Positions 21,516 to 32,539 of a stretch of 64,000 nucleotides of DNA are shown one piece after another. Each line of letters opens with the position of its first letter. The stretch's first letter is position 1. The translations under genes and the position numbers were made by a program. Below the pieces are notes generated by a model. That model searched no databases. It had not been told where the DNA came from and saw only the letters and a list, made by a program, of their open reading frames with translations. The DNA is taken from NCBI GenBank assembly GCA_028023455.1, contig JAQFVV010012416.1:9677967-9741966 (forward strand), written 5' to 3'. Origin of the DNA: Epiperipatus broadwayi (Eukaryota > Onychophora > Udeonychophora > Euonychophora > Peripatidae).

Positions 21516-21625
21516 TGTCTTGCATTGGTGGTCGAGAGGTCAGCGCGACTGCCTTGCACTTGCAGGCAGTTGCCCGAGTTGCGGGTTCGGGTCCCGACCG
21601 ATGCTATGATACTTAAAAAAAAAAA
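21516..21625 (+). repeat. tRNA-derived SINE (SINE-A), well preserved
   Basis: The head TGGTCGAGAGGTCAGCG (A box) and GCGGGTTCGGGTCCC (B box) are intact Pol III promoter elements; the 3' end is GATGCTATGATACTT plus an A run. An A-rich repeat ending in GAT flanks both sides. It is nearly identical to the copy at 58950-59056 (few differences), so this SINE family was active recently. Confidence 0.85.
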
Positions 21626-21639
21626 GATACATAGAGAAT

Positions 21640-22350
21640 AAAAAAAGAGACTTATTTTTATAAGAAAACAAACATTTATTATTAATCCAGTTTCTTTTAT
21701 TTATCATAGTTTCTGATTATTATTATTTTTTTTATTTGTTTTTAGATAATTTGTAAAGTTTTACGATTAGAATAAATAATTCATTTAATTATTGTTTCAT
21801 TTATATAGTAAAAACAAATATTATTTCTTATAGCTGGTCTATTTCAAAACTTTGCTTTCTTTGTGGTTAATTGACTATGTTTAGTAACCATGCATTCAAT
21901 TATTTTAATCCATTTTCTTTTGTTTATTATGATTGTCAGAGGGTATTTTTTAAAAAGTTAAATAAATAAGATAGTATTAGATGAAGCAAAAATGATAATT
22001 CAGAGTTTGAACTCAACAAAAATCCGTGAGAGTTAATGAGTTATGTTAACTGGCATGAAACTGATGCAGGATAATTATCATATCATGGAACTTCTCTTGA
22101 AATTTTTCTAACCATTGATCAAATTATGACTAATTGCATGATTTTTTTAAAAGCAAAAATAAAGTCTCATTATATGGGTGTGTTACAATAAAGATTTTTG
22201 ATATAATAAATTGCTTAGTTTTGTCTGGCATAATTTTATTTCTTACCTTTGGCAGTTCAACATGTTAAAAATGAAGCATACAAGTATTTACTTTATGAAA
22301 ATTTGTAATTATTAAATGTGTCAGCAATATTAGATTCCATAATCTCATAG
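21640..22350. other. AT-rich DNA, nothing recognised
   Basis: No gene or repeat seen. Confidence 0.5.
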
Positions 22351-22359
22351 AAGATTAAG

Positions 22360-22554
22360 TATTATACAAAGAGCTCGCAAATAAGCTCTAAACAAGCTTT
22401 GCAGAATATCCCTAACCCCAGAAAAAACCGGTCTGGAGTTAGGGATATTCTACAGAGCTTGTTTAGAGCTTATTTGCGAGCTCTTTATTTAACGTTTGTA
22501 ATACAAGCTTGTTTAAATTAGGTCATGTGACATCTGACTTGATTTTTTTTTGGT
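22360..22554. mobile_element. HHR-2 near-perfect palindrome with 9-bp TSD
   Basis: Arms 22368-22420 and 22434-22486 are 53-bp inverted copies differing at three positions, separated by a 13-base loop: a very stable hairpin. The loop holds a ribozyme fragment (AAAACCG-GUC, followed by UGG). AAGATTAAG at 22351-22359 and 22555-22563 is a probable TSD. The right side ends in the family terminus GGTCATGTGACAT. Only the 3' side of the hammerhead remains. Confidence 0.8.
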
Positions 22555-22669
22555 AAGATTAAGAGTTCGAAGAAATTTTAGTTATATTTATTTTAATATT
22601 AAAAGAGAATATTTATATAAAAATAATTTTAATATTTTTTAATGTAAGTTCTTAAGTACTTTGTTTGCA

Positions 22670-22735
22670 GCATAAGCTCAAGAGGTTATCTTTTTGAGTT
22701 TAACAGTTCGAGGTTCAGAATTTATATTTATTCAC
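22670..22735 (+). repeat. Possible tRNA-like SINE head
   Basis: CATAAGCTCAAGAGGTTATC resembles an A-box region and TCGAGGTTCAGAATT a B box at about the right spacing. Isolated; no second copy seen. Confidence 0.3.
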
Positions 22736-23087
22736 AAAGAGTGTTGCTGAAACATGTTAACGTTTGGACGGGTGATTGAAAATTTTCAATTTAATTTTCA
22801 GCTAGCATAATGCTTTATAATAAAATTAAATTATGTATAAACAGAAGTCATTAGCAGTTGTTTCGCTGCCTACATTATCTGATTGTTTTTAATTGTTAGT
22901 GGAAAGTTCTTACTTTAGATCCTATACATACAACTGAATATAAAGAAATAGTTTTTTATTGAGAAGAAACTTAGATTTGCATTTTCAGCAGTAAGCCATA
23001 TAATTATGAAAATAAGTTAAAAACTATGGAATTAAAGAATAATAAAGAAAAGTTCCCTAAATGTATATGTTGTTTTTCAATGTTTTC

Positions 23088-23170
23088 GAAGTGGTTTGAT
23101 GTAGTGGTAGAATGGCACATTCTGCCTGGATTTCAAGGCCAGAGGATTGAGGTTCAGCTATTTCACTTTC
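23088..23170 (+). repeat. tRNA-derived SINE (SINE-B)
   Basis: GTAGTGGTAGAATGGCACAT (A-box region), then TTTCAAGGCCAGAGGATTGA and GGTTCAGCTATTTC. A second copy with the same order (TAATAGTAGGATGG, CAAGGCCCTGAATTAGGAC, TTTCCACTTTCA) is at 49327-49412. Confidence 0.5.
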
Positions 23171-24095
23171 AGTGCTCAAACTTTTTATGAATTCATGACT
23201 TATAAATCATTGAATTATTTTTTTAATGAATCATACAGTTAAAGAAACAAAGAGTGGCAGACTAGAAATAATAACAAAAATAGATTAAAAAATAAGTATG
23301 CATACAAACAAGAACAAATCTTAATGTTACCATCCTAAGTTTCTGATTTATTGGTACGACCTGCAACTTATAAGTAGTTGCTAAGAATTGTATGTATTTT
23401 CAGTTAGAATCCCAATCAATTTAAGAAGTTATTTAAATTTTGAATTCTGGCTTAGAAGTCTCCACAGCAAAACTACCAAAATTGAATTAAAAACTCCCGA
23501 GCAGTTTTTGTTTTTAAATGTATCCAAATGTTTGATTTTTAGTAGCCAGTTTTAATATATTATCCTTTACATTATACCATGTCAAATAATTACTGGTACC
23601 TAGAGCCAGCCCTGAACAGAACAATCATGAAGTTGTCAAAACATGAAAAGTAATAAAAAAAAAAAAAATTTGTAAAATTCTTTCTAGATAATTTTGCCGA
23701 CGTCACTTATTCAGATATCATAAACAGTAATTTAAAGTGAGTGGTCTATCCTCACGCTTTCACTTCCAGTACTTAAGATTTGCCCATATATAAGCATTTG
23801 GATTGGAAAGAATAAGTGGATTCATTTTATTCTTTCTTAAATACTATATCTCGTGTTGGGAGTGAAAGTATTCATTTATTATTAACACTCTTAAAAAGCG
23901 CATGCACAATAGCTTGGAAAGGGTGATTTTAAATGTATTAAAACTCTAAATTTCAAAAACATGAATCTTGCAAATCAATAAAGAAAGAAAAATTAATCCC
24001 AGACCCATTAACATCAATCAGAGAAACATTGAACAACTTTAGATTTGTTAAGTAATAAATACAAAACAAATGTAACTATTTTTGATTCTTTAAAA
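23171..24095. other. AT-rich DNA, nothing recognised
   Basis: No gene or repeat seen. Confidence 0.5.
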
Positions 24096-24099
24096 ACAG

Positions 24100-24320
24100 T
24101 TGCAATGCGATGTACTATGGCTTCTCCTTTATCGAAGTTAGGAACATCTCAGCTACTATGCACAGAGAAACTTATTAGCCATCTTACCTTTCCATTCTCC
24201 ACTGTAAGTTTTTCACATATTTTTCTGTATCCTGTTCCATCCCATTTCCACAACATCATCTTTGTCCGCTTTATGGCCTTTATATCTAGATTCTTCTTAT
24301 CTTTTTCCAAACCCAATTGA
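24100..24320 (-). mobile_element. 3' end of jockey/CR1-type LINE
   Basis: Matches, in the same orientation, the 3' ends at 33411-33610 and 44515-44720 (blocks CTATGGCTTCTCCTTTAT, CATATTTTTCTGTATCCTG, TTGTCCGCTTTATGGCC). Only the last C-terminal codons and 3' UTR are represented. Confidence 0.65.
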
Positions 24321-24329
24321 GAATAATAA

Positions 24330-25325
24330 TAACACTAATGGCCTCTGCAAAGTAATAAATAAATTACATATTCATTTTATTTTTAACTACCTTCTTTATA
24401 AATTTTGCATTGAGCACATTGTTTTATGTAAATGTTTTGAATAATGCAATTGCTTATAACAAGCTGATTATTTTAAGTGAAGGTAATATAATTGAATCTA
24501 TTTATTATCATTATTTTGAATTGAAATAATAAAAATAAAACTCGTTGAGAAAAATCAAAATAGCGATATCACCGTTTCCTCCAAGATGACATAATTTCGA
24601 AGATCTACTGATTAAAAATTTTAAATATATTTAACACGACAGTATTAAGAAATCTGTCATTGGCATTAAATATATTTTTCTCTTTTTTCAGCTGTGATTT
24701 GATTTCTGCTTGTTATATATTGGCAAAATTCCATAAAATACATTAACCCAATACAGTATTTATACAAATTATTTTTACAATTGTCTCAAAATAAATAAAA
24801 TATGAGCAATCGTTCTAATTATTCTGCACTTTAATGTTTGTTCTTAAAACACTTCCTTTTTAAAATTAAACAAAAAATAAAAATAAAGTTCGGAATGATG
24901 TTATTTTGCATATCAATCAAGTTATACTTATTTTTATGAAATCCATATCTAATTTTTTAAAATCTCTCAACAGCTCCGTCTAGTGATTTTAATCAACATT
25001 TAAATAATCTTATTACCAGCGTATATAGAATGTCAACTATTGCATGTATTGTGTTGCTTGATAATATCTGAAAATTATTGAAAAAGACATTGCAATTAAA
25101 TTTCTTTTTTTTTTTGTTACATTCTTTCTTTCTTTATTAATTTAATCAATATTATTTTAATTCAATGAAATTTTGGCATTATTTTTCAGAGAGATTTTTT
25201 TTCTTTTTGTATTTATATTTTGATTGTTGTATATTTTGATTGTTTATATTTTGATTGTTGTAAAACTAAATAATTTTTTTTTTTAAAAAAAAAAAAACCT
25301 TAATAATTTTATTTAAAAAATAATA
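24330..25325. other. AT-rich DNA, nothing recognised
   Basis: Includes a short triplicated TATTTTGATTGTT unit at about 25215-25262. No gene seen. Confidence 0.5.
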
Positions 25326-25655
25326 AATTAAGTCATATATCACATGACTTAATTTTAAAAGCTTGTATTACAAATCTAATACAACGGGTGTGCTAATAGC
25401 TCTAAACAAGTTTTTCCAATAAATGCCACACAAGAAAGCATTTAAAAATCTCTATCTAGAACTATCCCTATCCCCAAACCAGTTTCAAGCTACTGGCTAT
25501 CTTCAGTGAGGCACTAGGATATTCAGACACTAGATCTAAAATACTAACTCAAGGCCAGCATTTGTCTAATACTTAACTATTAAGTAGAAAATCTGAAAAT
25601 TTCCGACACCTTTGTCTTCAAATCCAGCTAACTAATTTAAATAGCTATATGGATC
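25326..25655 (-). mobile_element. HHR-2 element
   Basis: The minus-oriented copy begins at its right side near 25650 and ends with the family terminus CATGACTTAATTTTAAAAGCTTG (25342-25366). The ribozyme lies at 25463-25521. The inner section (25525-25655: TATTCAGACACTAGATCTAAAATAC, then AAATCCAGCTAACT) matches the copy at 56411-56530 closely. Not palindromic. Confidence 0.75.
25463..25521 (-). ncRNA. Type I hammerhead ribozyme motif (HHR-2)
   Basis: Minus strand: CUGAAGA (25500-25506), stem II UAGC/GCUU around CAGUA (one U-U at the base), GAAA (25483-25486), C-UG-GUU. Inner stem I CCUCA pairs with UGGGG. The outer stem is UAUCCU with AGGGAUA (25463-25469 and 25516-25521). HHR-1 has AUCCAA/UUGGAU at the equivalent outer helix, so both strands changed together between families. 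All core positions intact. Confidence 0.7.
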
Positions 25656-26560
25656 TGAATAATGTTCAGCTTCACCATATATTAATAATTTTATATTTAA
25701 ACTTTAGGTACAATGCTTTTTCTAAAGTTTTAATAAATAATTGATTACATAGTATGCTACTGCAGATACCTTTATCATGTTCTATATGTGCTATATCATG
25801 CATGATTATGTTGACTGAATATAAAATCAAATGGTCAGTGGCTCTAATAGTCATAAAACATCCGAATAGTAGAAGTAATAAATTGAGCTTTAATCAGAAA
25901 CAGCTAAATCAATGTGATAAATAGGTACATATGTTCATATATAATAGTGAAATAATTTTCTCATACTAAACTAGTTGTATGTTGAATATTATTTTGACAC
26001 AGTGAAGTTGCATAGACTTTTCCCTCACTTCAGGGTCCAGTAATTCAAAATATCCAATTAAGATTTATTTACCGAATAAAGCATTTATGAAAACTTAATT
26101 ATTGTTTATTTTTTATTATAATGAATAGGGGTACCAGATAATTTACTAAAAGCCAAGGAAGTCCAAGAACCAAAATGGTTGGAAATCCCTGACTTAGATA
26201 TTGTTTCAACATTCATATTGTTAAATGTAGATGTTACCGATATCAGCTTGTAAATATCAATTTAATCAATAATACCAAATTGCAATTGAGCTAAAAGAAA
26301 ACACATTACATAATTTCAATGATTATTTTATATGCTTGTTCTTATGATTAATATTTGTGTAATTCCAAAAACAACTATGTTTTTAAATGTTGTTTTAAAC
26401 TTCAAATGATTACATTTTAATTTTTATAAACAAGAATTTTTCTAAATTTAACTAAAAAAAAAAAGAAAAGCAATATGAGAAAATCAACTTTTCATTAATG
26501 AAAGCTAACAAAGTATTTTTTACCGAAGTTAAGATTGCCTTATGTGTTGAGAAAATATAC
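25656..26560. other. AT-rich DNA, possible single hAT end
   Basis: AATGGTTGGAAATCCCTGAC at about 26174-26193 resembles the terminal repeat of hAT elements, but no partner end was found. Otherwise nothing. Confidence 0.4.
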
Positions 26561-26566
26561 CCTTAT

Positions 26567-26665
26567 TGTCAAGCATTAGTGGCTGAGTGTTTAGCACAGC
26601 TGCCTTACAAGCAGTTGTCCTGGGATTCGCTTCCCAGTTGACGCTTTGACACATTAAAAAAAAAA
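26567..26665 (+). repeat. tRNA-derived SINE (SINE-A), diverged
   Basis: TGTCAAGCATTAGTGGCTGA (A-box region changed), GCCTTACAAGCAGTTG, GGGATTCGCTTCC (B box) and GACGCTTTGACACATT plus an A run. The flanking CCTTATT on both sides may be the TSD. Confidence 0.75.
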
Positions 26666-27164
26666 CACCTTATTTAAAAAAACACTCAAATTTTGACCTC
26701 TACATAATAACTGAGAGTAAATAACAAAGATAAATTATTTATGGTAAAAAATTATTAGCAGAAAATATTTTTATTAAACAAAAATTTGAAAGTGAAGCTC
26801 TTATAAAAACATATTTTGTTATGACTCATAAGATAGTCAAAACAAACAAACTATTGGTTGGAATTGTGGATTTATTCAAGAGTGTTTGTTTAAAAGAAAT
26901 TATATTTTAAATCCAAAAAAAAATAAAATAATTACAAAAGCATTAGCTTATTTCAAAGGATAATCATATAATATGTTTTAATCATTAGTGAAAATTTGAA
27001 CAGCTAATTATAGTTGATCTAGGTGAAGTAATATAATTTCCCATTGCACTTGATGGAAGTCTGGATAAAACCAAACATAACTTAGTCCATTTATATTTAT
27101 AGAGCTGTTCATGGAAATTTTAAAAGGAGTCAATAAAATCACAAACAAATGATGTTGTTATAAA

Positions 27165-27640
27165 TAACCAATTGTTACAGTTTAATTGATGTATCAAACT
27201 TCCTGACCCTCACAACTTTGACACAAACCACTTAATGAAAGTATATTAGTAATTTTTCTTAGTCATTCATTAGATTAGAGATTATCCACTTATGAATAAT
27301 ATTTCTGTTATGTAATTCTCACTAAGCCACTCTCATATAAGGTAGGGACTAGTTTTTATCCACTTTTAACACCTTGTAGAGGGGTGTAATCATAAATATA
27401 TAACCAAAGATATGCAAAAAAGATATATAATCCTCAAGATGCATATTATATATTGAACTAACACTCATCGGTTGGTGCAGATCCCAATCTCTTGACCATA
27501 TCTTTATCATTGTTTAGTATATATATATATAGCCAATTACTACAGATTAATTGATAAGTGTCAAACTTACCACCCTTACAACTTTGACACAAACCACTTA
27601 ATGGAAGTGAATGAAGTTATTTTTGAAAAAATAAAAAATT
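27165..27640 (-). mobile_element. HHR-3b partial tandem dimer
   Basis: The block AACTTTGACACAAACCACTT with flanks recurs at 27165-27300 and 27528-27640, about 362 bp apart in the same orientation, with a minus-strand hammerhead relic between them (27433-27500). The relic has CCGAUGA (U4 changed) and AUAA in place of GAAA, so it is dead, but the CACCAA/UUGAG inner stem I and AUGCAUC site are recognisable. This matches a unit-length tandem arrangement. Confidence 0.6.
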
Positions 27641-27824
27641 GTTTGGAAAAGTGTAAATTGGAATATAGTAAAATTGTATGTATACCAGTTGGCTGAGCTC
27701 CAAATTTTACTATTGCATAATTGATATGCAAATATTATGCAAAAATGTGTCATATTTAAATCGTATTCTGTCAATAATGGTCAAAAATGTTAATGATGTA
27801 CAGTCAACATGGTCGAACCATCCA

Positions 27825-28440
27825 CAGTTCATCGCATTTCTGTAAGAATTGAATACAGAACATACAGATGTAATATATGTAATAGAATTGTTGCTGGTTA
27901 AGCTCAGAAAAAGTTCTTAAAAGATATTGGGAGGGGAGGGGTATATTATTTTTAAAATTGAAGCAGTTTGAGTTATTTCCAGTTTCAGTTGATTCTGAAT
28001 GCAGATTTGGTATTTTGTAGCAAGGACCTGTATGCCCATGATGTGATTCTGGATTTGGATGGTTTCTACATGAAGTTAAAGTTATTTATTGAATATGTAA
28101 TTAAAGGTCAGTGAAATCATTTTTCAATATTCAAAAATTAAATTTGATATATGTGGGAAAAAACTCATAGTACTGAATAATAAGTTTTATAAACATTTCA
28201 ATTATTTTAGAAAAATATAACAATCATGATCATTTTCATGAAATTCATTTTCTACAGACATTGATTCAGCATCAGGTAATATTCAGGTAGATTTGATTGA
28301 CTTGCAAGGTAAGGCAAAGAAGAATCATACAAGAAAGAAGGATTATAATTATTTGAATAATGCCCAATTTGTTAACAGTCAAAATTTTGTTGCCAAAGTT
28401 TTCATGATTTTTGGTTCCAGATACATTTAAAACAATTTTT
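27825..28440 (+). pseudogene. hAT transposase remnant (ZBED/GTF2IRD2-like)
   Basis: Plus-strand segments in shifting frames follow the order of the C-terminal half of these transposases: a TEHTDVIYV-like block (27855), KDLYAHDVILDLDGFYMKLK (about 28020-28080), then DSASGNIQVDLIDLQGKAKK (28260-28320) and FVAKVFMIFGSRYI (28385-28430), the region just before the dimerisation domain. Several stops; no intact ends found. Confidence 0.5.
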
Positions 28441-28449
28441 ATTATGACA

Positions 28450-30031
28450 TAAACAGGTATTATTTAATTAAGAAAATTTGTAATGAACATTTATTTAAAA
28501 GTGGTAGTAAGAATGAATACAAAATTTATCCCGATTTGACAAGATGAGTAAAGAAAATAAAGATTTACATACAAGTCATTTGTTAGTAATTTCTTAAACA
28601 AATAATATGTTTATATGCTATTTTTTCTACATAATTATTCCTGGACTAAAAATCATATATAATTTTTAAATGAGACTTCTGGTTATATTTTATTGATACA
28701 ATATGGCTCTTTCCCACCAAAGTTTGCTACACACTTGGTATTGCTGCAACTAATTGTTTGTCTATCCCATAATTTCATTCAATCATAATCATACACTTAA
28801 TAAAGAAATATACTGTATATGTTATTTTTCTGTTTGTTTGGGTTAGACAATTTAAAAGTTTGTTTAAATAATTTTAAGCACAGAGTTTAACAGTGGCAAT
28901 AATTTTGTTTGAAAGAAATTGTGAAATGCCTCTTTTACTTAATAAAAACAATTCATTTAGTTGTGAAAGAAAAAACAGATCATATGCTGAAGTTGGCCAG
29001 TTATTCAATAAGAGTAAATAATATTTTCACAAAAGTATATAAAAGAAGAAAGAAATTGATGCTAAGATTTTTTTGTGTTACTGAAGCTGCCTAAATGTGC
29101 TCTCAGTGCAGGATAAGTATTTAGTGACAATTGAAGTGTCATTGTGTTTGTGAGTGGGGAATTTAACAAAAAGATTATTATGGTAGAAGTAACATATTAC
29201 ATTATCAAGCATTGGGAATGTATAAAGATTTCAGAAAGTGAATCCGTTGAAGAGTCACATTACATCATCCATTGCAATAAAATAAAAAGGAAATGATTAT
29301 ACATACATTTTTGGAACTCAAATTTAGTAACATCAAAATTCAACTATACTAATTTTTTTTCTTTTCTGAGCCAACCAGCCTGCAATGCTGCATATTATGA
29401 GAAGTCAAGGGTCAACCTATCACTGAGACTTGCCCAATGTAGATATTCATATAACCCTCAGAGATAAAGAACACATCTCAATATTTATAGACCATGAGCA
29501 GAAAACGGCCAGATTTGAGCTAACAAAGACAGAAATAGTGTGCACAAAGAGACAGAATGGAACGCAGCAAGTTAAAGAAGCCTGTGCAATAGCTAATGGA
29601 CATTTTTCCATTAACAGAAGAGAAGCAAGTACCTCTATATCAAAGAAATGGGCGATTTGAATAAATCTAAATGTGAATTTGTAATCACACAATTTGAAGC
29701 CATGAATATGATACATTAATTATATTGAAAGCATGCTAGGGAGTAATAAAATTAAATATTAAAAAACTACCTTTTCTGTGAGTATATTAATTAATTACCA
29801 GATGTAACATCAAAATTATAAGGGGCTGCTTCTACTACTGACAAGATTTATATTTCCAGAACTGAAGAAATTAATTCAGGTACTTCCTGAAACAAGTGTT
29901 TAAATATGATATTAGAAACTGAATGGCATTTGTATTCAAATGGTAAAGCAGGCAAAATGTTTTAGAATATAGAAGGACATATTATTTTAGATGATATGTG
30001 ATAATAATCAGAGTTTATTATTTAATCTAAG
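28450..30031. other. AT-rich DNA, no recognised gene
   Basis: A 76-codon frame at 29430-29660 is somewhat richer in G+C than its surroundings, but I recognise no family and see no supporting splice or promoter context. Nothing else. Confidence 0.4.
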
Positions 30032-30043
30032 AATCATCATACT

Positions 30044-30129
30044 AAACATCATGTGATCACCATCTCTTATGCTAGCACATAACTGGTTGACACAAGGTGG
30101 CACTACTGTATGGAGAGTTTTGCTTGTTT
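30044..30129. mobile_element. 86-bp HHR-1 remnant with perfect 12-bp TSD
   Basis: AATCATCATACT at 30032-30043 and 30130-30141 brackets an insert made of one terminus (AAACATCATGTGATCACCAT CTCTTATGCTAGCACATAA) joined to the other (GGTGGCACTACTGTATGGAG AGTTTTGC). There is no ribozyme. A 41-base insert-internal block also occurs in the full copy at 50085-50130. Confidence 0.85.
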
Positions 30130-30141
30130 AATCATCATACT

Positions 30142-31990
30142 CTCAGTAACAAAATAAAAATCGTTTACTGGTTTTCTAGCAACTCAATAAAAGTCTGCTT
30201 CATAGCCATTCGATTTATGGAATGATCGAATGATTTCATGTTTATTTTATTCTTGCAATTGAAAAATATTATGAGCTAAAAAGAGTTTAAATACAAAGTT
30301 AACATTAAATTATTAACTTGACCCTGATTCTAATTATTATGAGGGTGAAAATGTTGAGGTTTTATTTGTTATCTCTAAGTATTACCCTATTACTGCAGTT
30401 CTTTTTTGATAAAGGCATTATTTGGTGGGTTCCACAAACCTAATATTCCATTGATTTAACAAATGTCAATACTTGTACTGTATGGAATGCTGGAAATCAT
30501 TCCCATTCAAGATACAGCAACATTTACGAAAACAGCAATGAATGGGTTGCAAAACATTTTAGATTGTACAGAATCTAAAGATTACATTTATAAAATATGA
30601 TCCTTGGATTCTAAAAACAATATTAAAACAATTTGTATGATCACCAAAAAATTAGGTTTAAAATAAGCTTATATCGATAAATTAAATAGAGATAGGAAAG
30701 GAATTTGTTGCCATAGGTTTTTTTTTAAGATTGTTAGCCCATGAAAATAGACAAAAGAATCCTATCTATGTCATACATTATTCCAGTTCTTCAAAAAGAA
30801 GTCCTTACTTCATCTGCACCATTCAGTGCTCTAAGATCACCTGAAACAGATGCCCCTCTTGGTACATCATTATCCAAAGTTCTACTGAGGAGAAATATCC
30901 ATATCAATCCACTACTCAAATATTACCTGAAGCAATTATATTTTTTTGATCTCTATCAAAAGATCAACAGCCTAACACTGCATCAAGTATTTGTGTTATT
31001 TAGTTCTTTTTTTCTCTCTTCAAATTAATATTGGACATATCTTATGCATTTTATCATCATCATTATCAATAATTTTTATCTTAAAAAAAAAGTCTTTTTT
31101 TTTTTTATGAAGATAATAACTGGGTGAACATATTTACACACTGTACTACCAACCTGATTGGTATATGCTATCTTTCTCTTTTTTCTTTTCCTAAATTTAT
31201 TATAATTTTTAGTATATATTTTTTTCTTTTTTGTTAATGTTTTAAATAAAATTGTATGGAAGATATGCACATAAAACCTATTCACTTTATTTGATTAATT
31301 GAAGACTTTAACATAACGTTGATAGCTGAATTCTATAAATATTTGAAATATGCACCGTTATTCAATATATATATATATGTATCACAACAATCTAATATTT
31401 GAAGTTCCCAATTAAGCATACTTCTATAATGTTACAATTTAAAAATTATTATAGTATACGAATTTATAATAATTAACAAAAATATATAATACTGTTATCT
31501 TTAGAATTAAAATAAACATTTGCAAATATTCGTTGTGTGTGTGTTTATTATTTATTTATTTTCTCTTTAGCAATAAATTAACAGTTAACTGAATGAATAA
31601 CCTATTGCTATACTCTACAGTCTATTAAGAATTAAACGAAAAGTCTTAGATGTAATCCTTTTTATATCAGTCTTTGGCTCTTTAATGATGCGTTTAAAAA
31701 ACAAAAAATAAAATAAAATAAAGCATTGTCAATAAAAATTTAAAAATTAAACAGAACGTTCCAAAAGGTTTTTTTTTTCGTATGTGAGAATATATATATG
31801 ATTGATATTAAAATGCATCTATAACGAGATTAAACAAAAAGTATTTTAAATTAAGATCATGTCAATAAATTTTTTAAGTCCTATATTAGAAAAGAAAAAT
31901 ACAGTACAGTATTTGAGAACTTTAATTATAGATATATTAAACAACCTTCATACTTTCCCATTCTTTTTAAATTCATATAAATAAAGATAC
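30142..31990. other. AT-rich DNA, no recognised gene
   Basis: A 95-codon frame at 30741-31028 has no recognised motif. Short ATC repeats at about 31050 resemble LINE 3' tails, but no LINE coding traces adjoin them. Confidence 0.45.
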
Positions 31991-32001
31991 AATAGAAGAC
32001 G

Positions 32002-32065
32002 AATGACCCCCCCCCCCAGATGCATTTCGTGCTGAACCAGCACTCATCAGTTGGCTCAGGTCACT
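32002..32065 (-). ncRNA. Type I hammerhead ribozyme motif (HHR-3b), intact core
   Basis: Minus strand: CUGAUGA (32044-32050), a perfect 5-bp stem II GUGCU/AGCAC around GGUUC (32029-32043), GAAA (32025-32028), then U-GC-AUC with C17 at 32019. Inner stem I is CCA(A)/UGG; the outer helix AGUGACC (32059-32065) pairs with GGUCAUU (32002-32008), 7 bp with one G-U. A G-run forms the 3' side of the internal loop. Confidence 0.75.
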
Positions 32066-32411
32066 ATCTTCCATATATATATCTCTATTATATGAAGAAT
32101 ATTTATCTGTAGTAAATTGTTACATTTTTATTTACCATTGTCAAACTCACTCCACTCACAACTTTGACACCATCCACCTCAGATAAATACAATAATGATT
32201 ATTACTAATCATCTTCCAAACTAGAGATTATCCCTCACAACTGAGGTGAAGGGTGTCAAAGTTGTGAGTGGAGTGAGTTTGGCAATGGTAAATAAAAATG
32301 TAACAACTTTAATTATAAATAGGGGATTTAAGCGCAGACTTTCAAACACCCACCAACTATCCACACTATCTCATACAATTGATACACATGACCACATACA
32401 CACATAGAAAA

Positions 32412-32480
32412 GATAAATAATTATCAATATCCGTATTTCATGCTAAACCAGCACTCATCAGTTGGTCCAGATTATCATCT
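32412..32480 (-). ncRNA. Type I hammerhead ribozyme motif (HHR-3), intact core
   Basis: Minus strand: CUGAUGA (32455-32461), 5-base-step stem II GUGCU/AGCAU around GGUUU (32440-32454), GAAA (32436-32439), U-ACGG-A then UA. Inner stem I has three pairs (CAA/UUG); the outer stem GAUAAU pairs with AUUAUU. All core residues present. Confidence 0.7.
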
Positions 32481-32539
32481 CCCTAATCAGTGCTCAGTTT
32501 ATATTAAGATAGCAAATCTAAATTATATATAAGTAATAA

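Larger units (their letters stand above)
31995..32530 (-). mobile_element. HHR-3/HHR-3b compound locus with palindrome
   Basis: Two intact minus-strand hammerheads (32002-32065 and 32412-32480) flank a palindrome whose arms, about 32113-32173 and 32248-32306, are inverted near-identical copies (core AACTTTGACACC / GGTGTCAAAGTT). The left half matches the HHR-3b locus at 27430-27640; the right half (from 32315) is a minus-oriented HHR-3 element matching 63105-63300. This looks like HHR-3b and HHR-3 copies joined head-to-tail or nested. Confidence 0.7.

Noticed and set aside
21516-21625. Functional tRNA-Ser/Leu gene
   Set aside because: A and B boxes are good but there is no closed cloverleaf, and the same unit recurs with TSDs and A tails at several loci, so it is a SINE.
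29430-29660. 76-codon frame as a host gene
   Set aside because: Slightly higher G+C but no recognised motif, splice context or promoter; an antisense frame of similar length overlaps it.
30741-31028. 95-codon frame as a host gene
   Set aside because: No family motif; it ends in low-complexity Ser/Phe/Leu codons and has no supporting signals.
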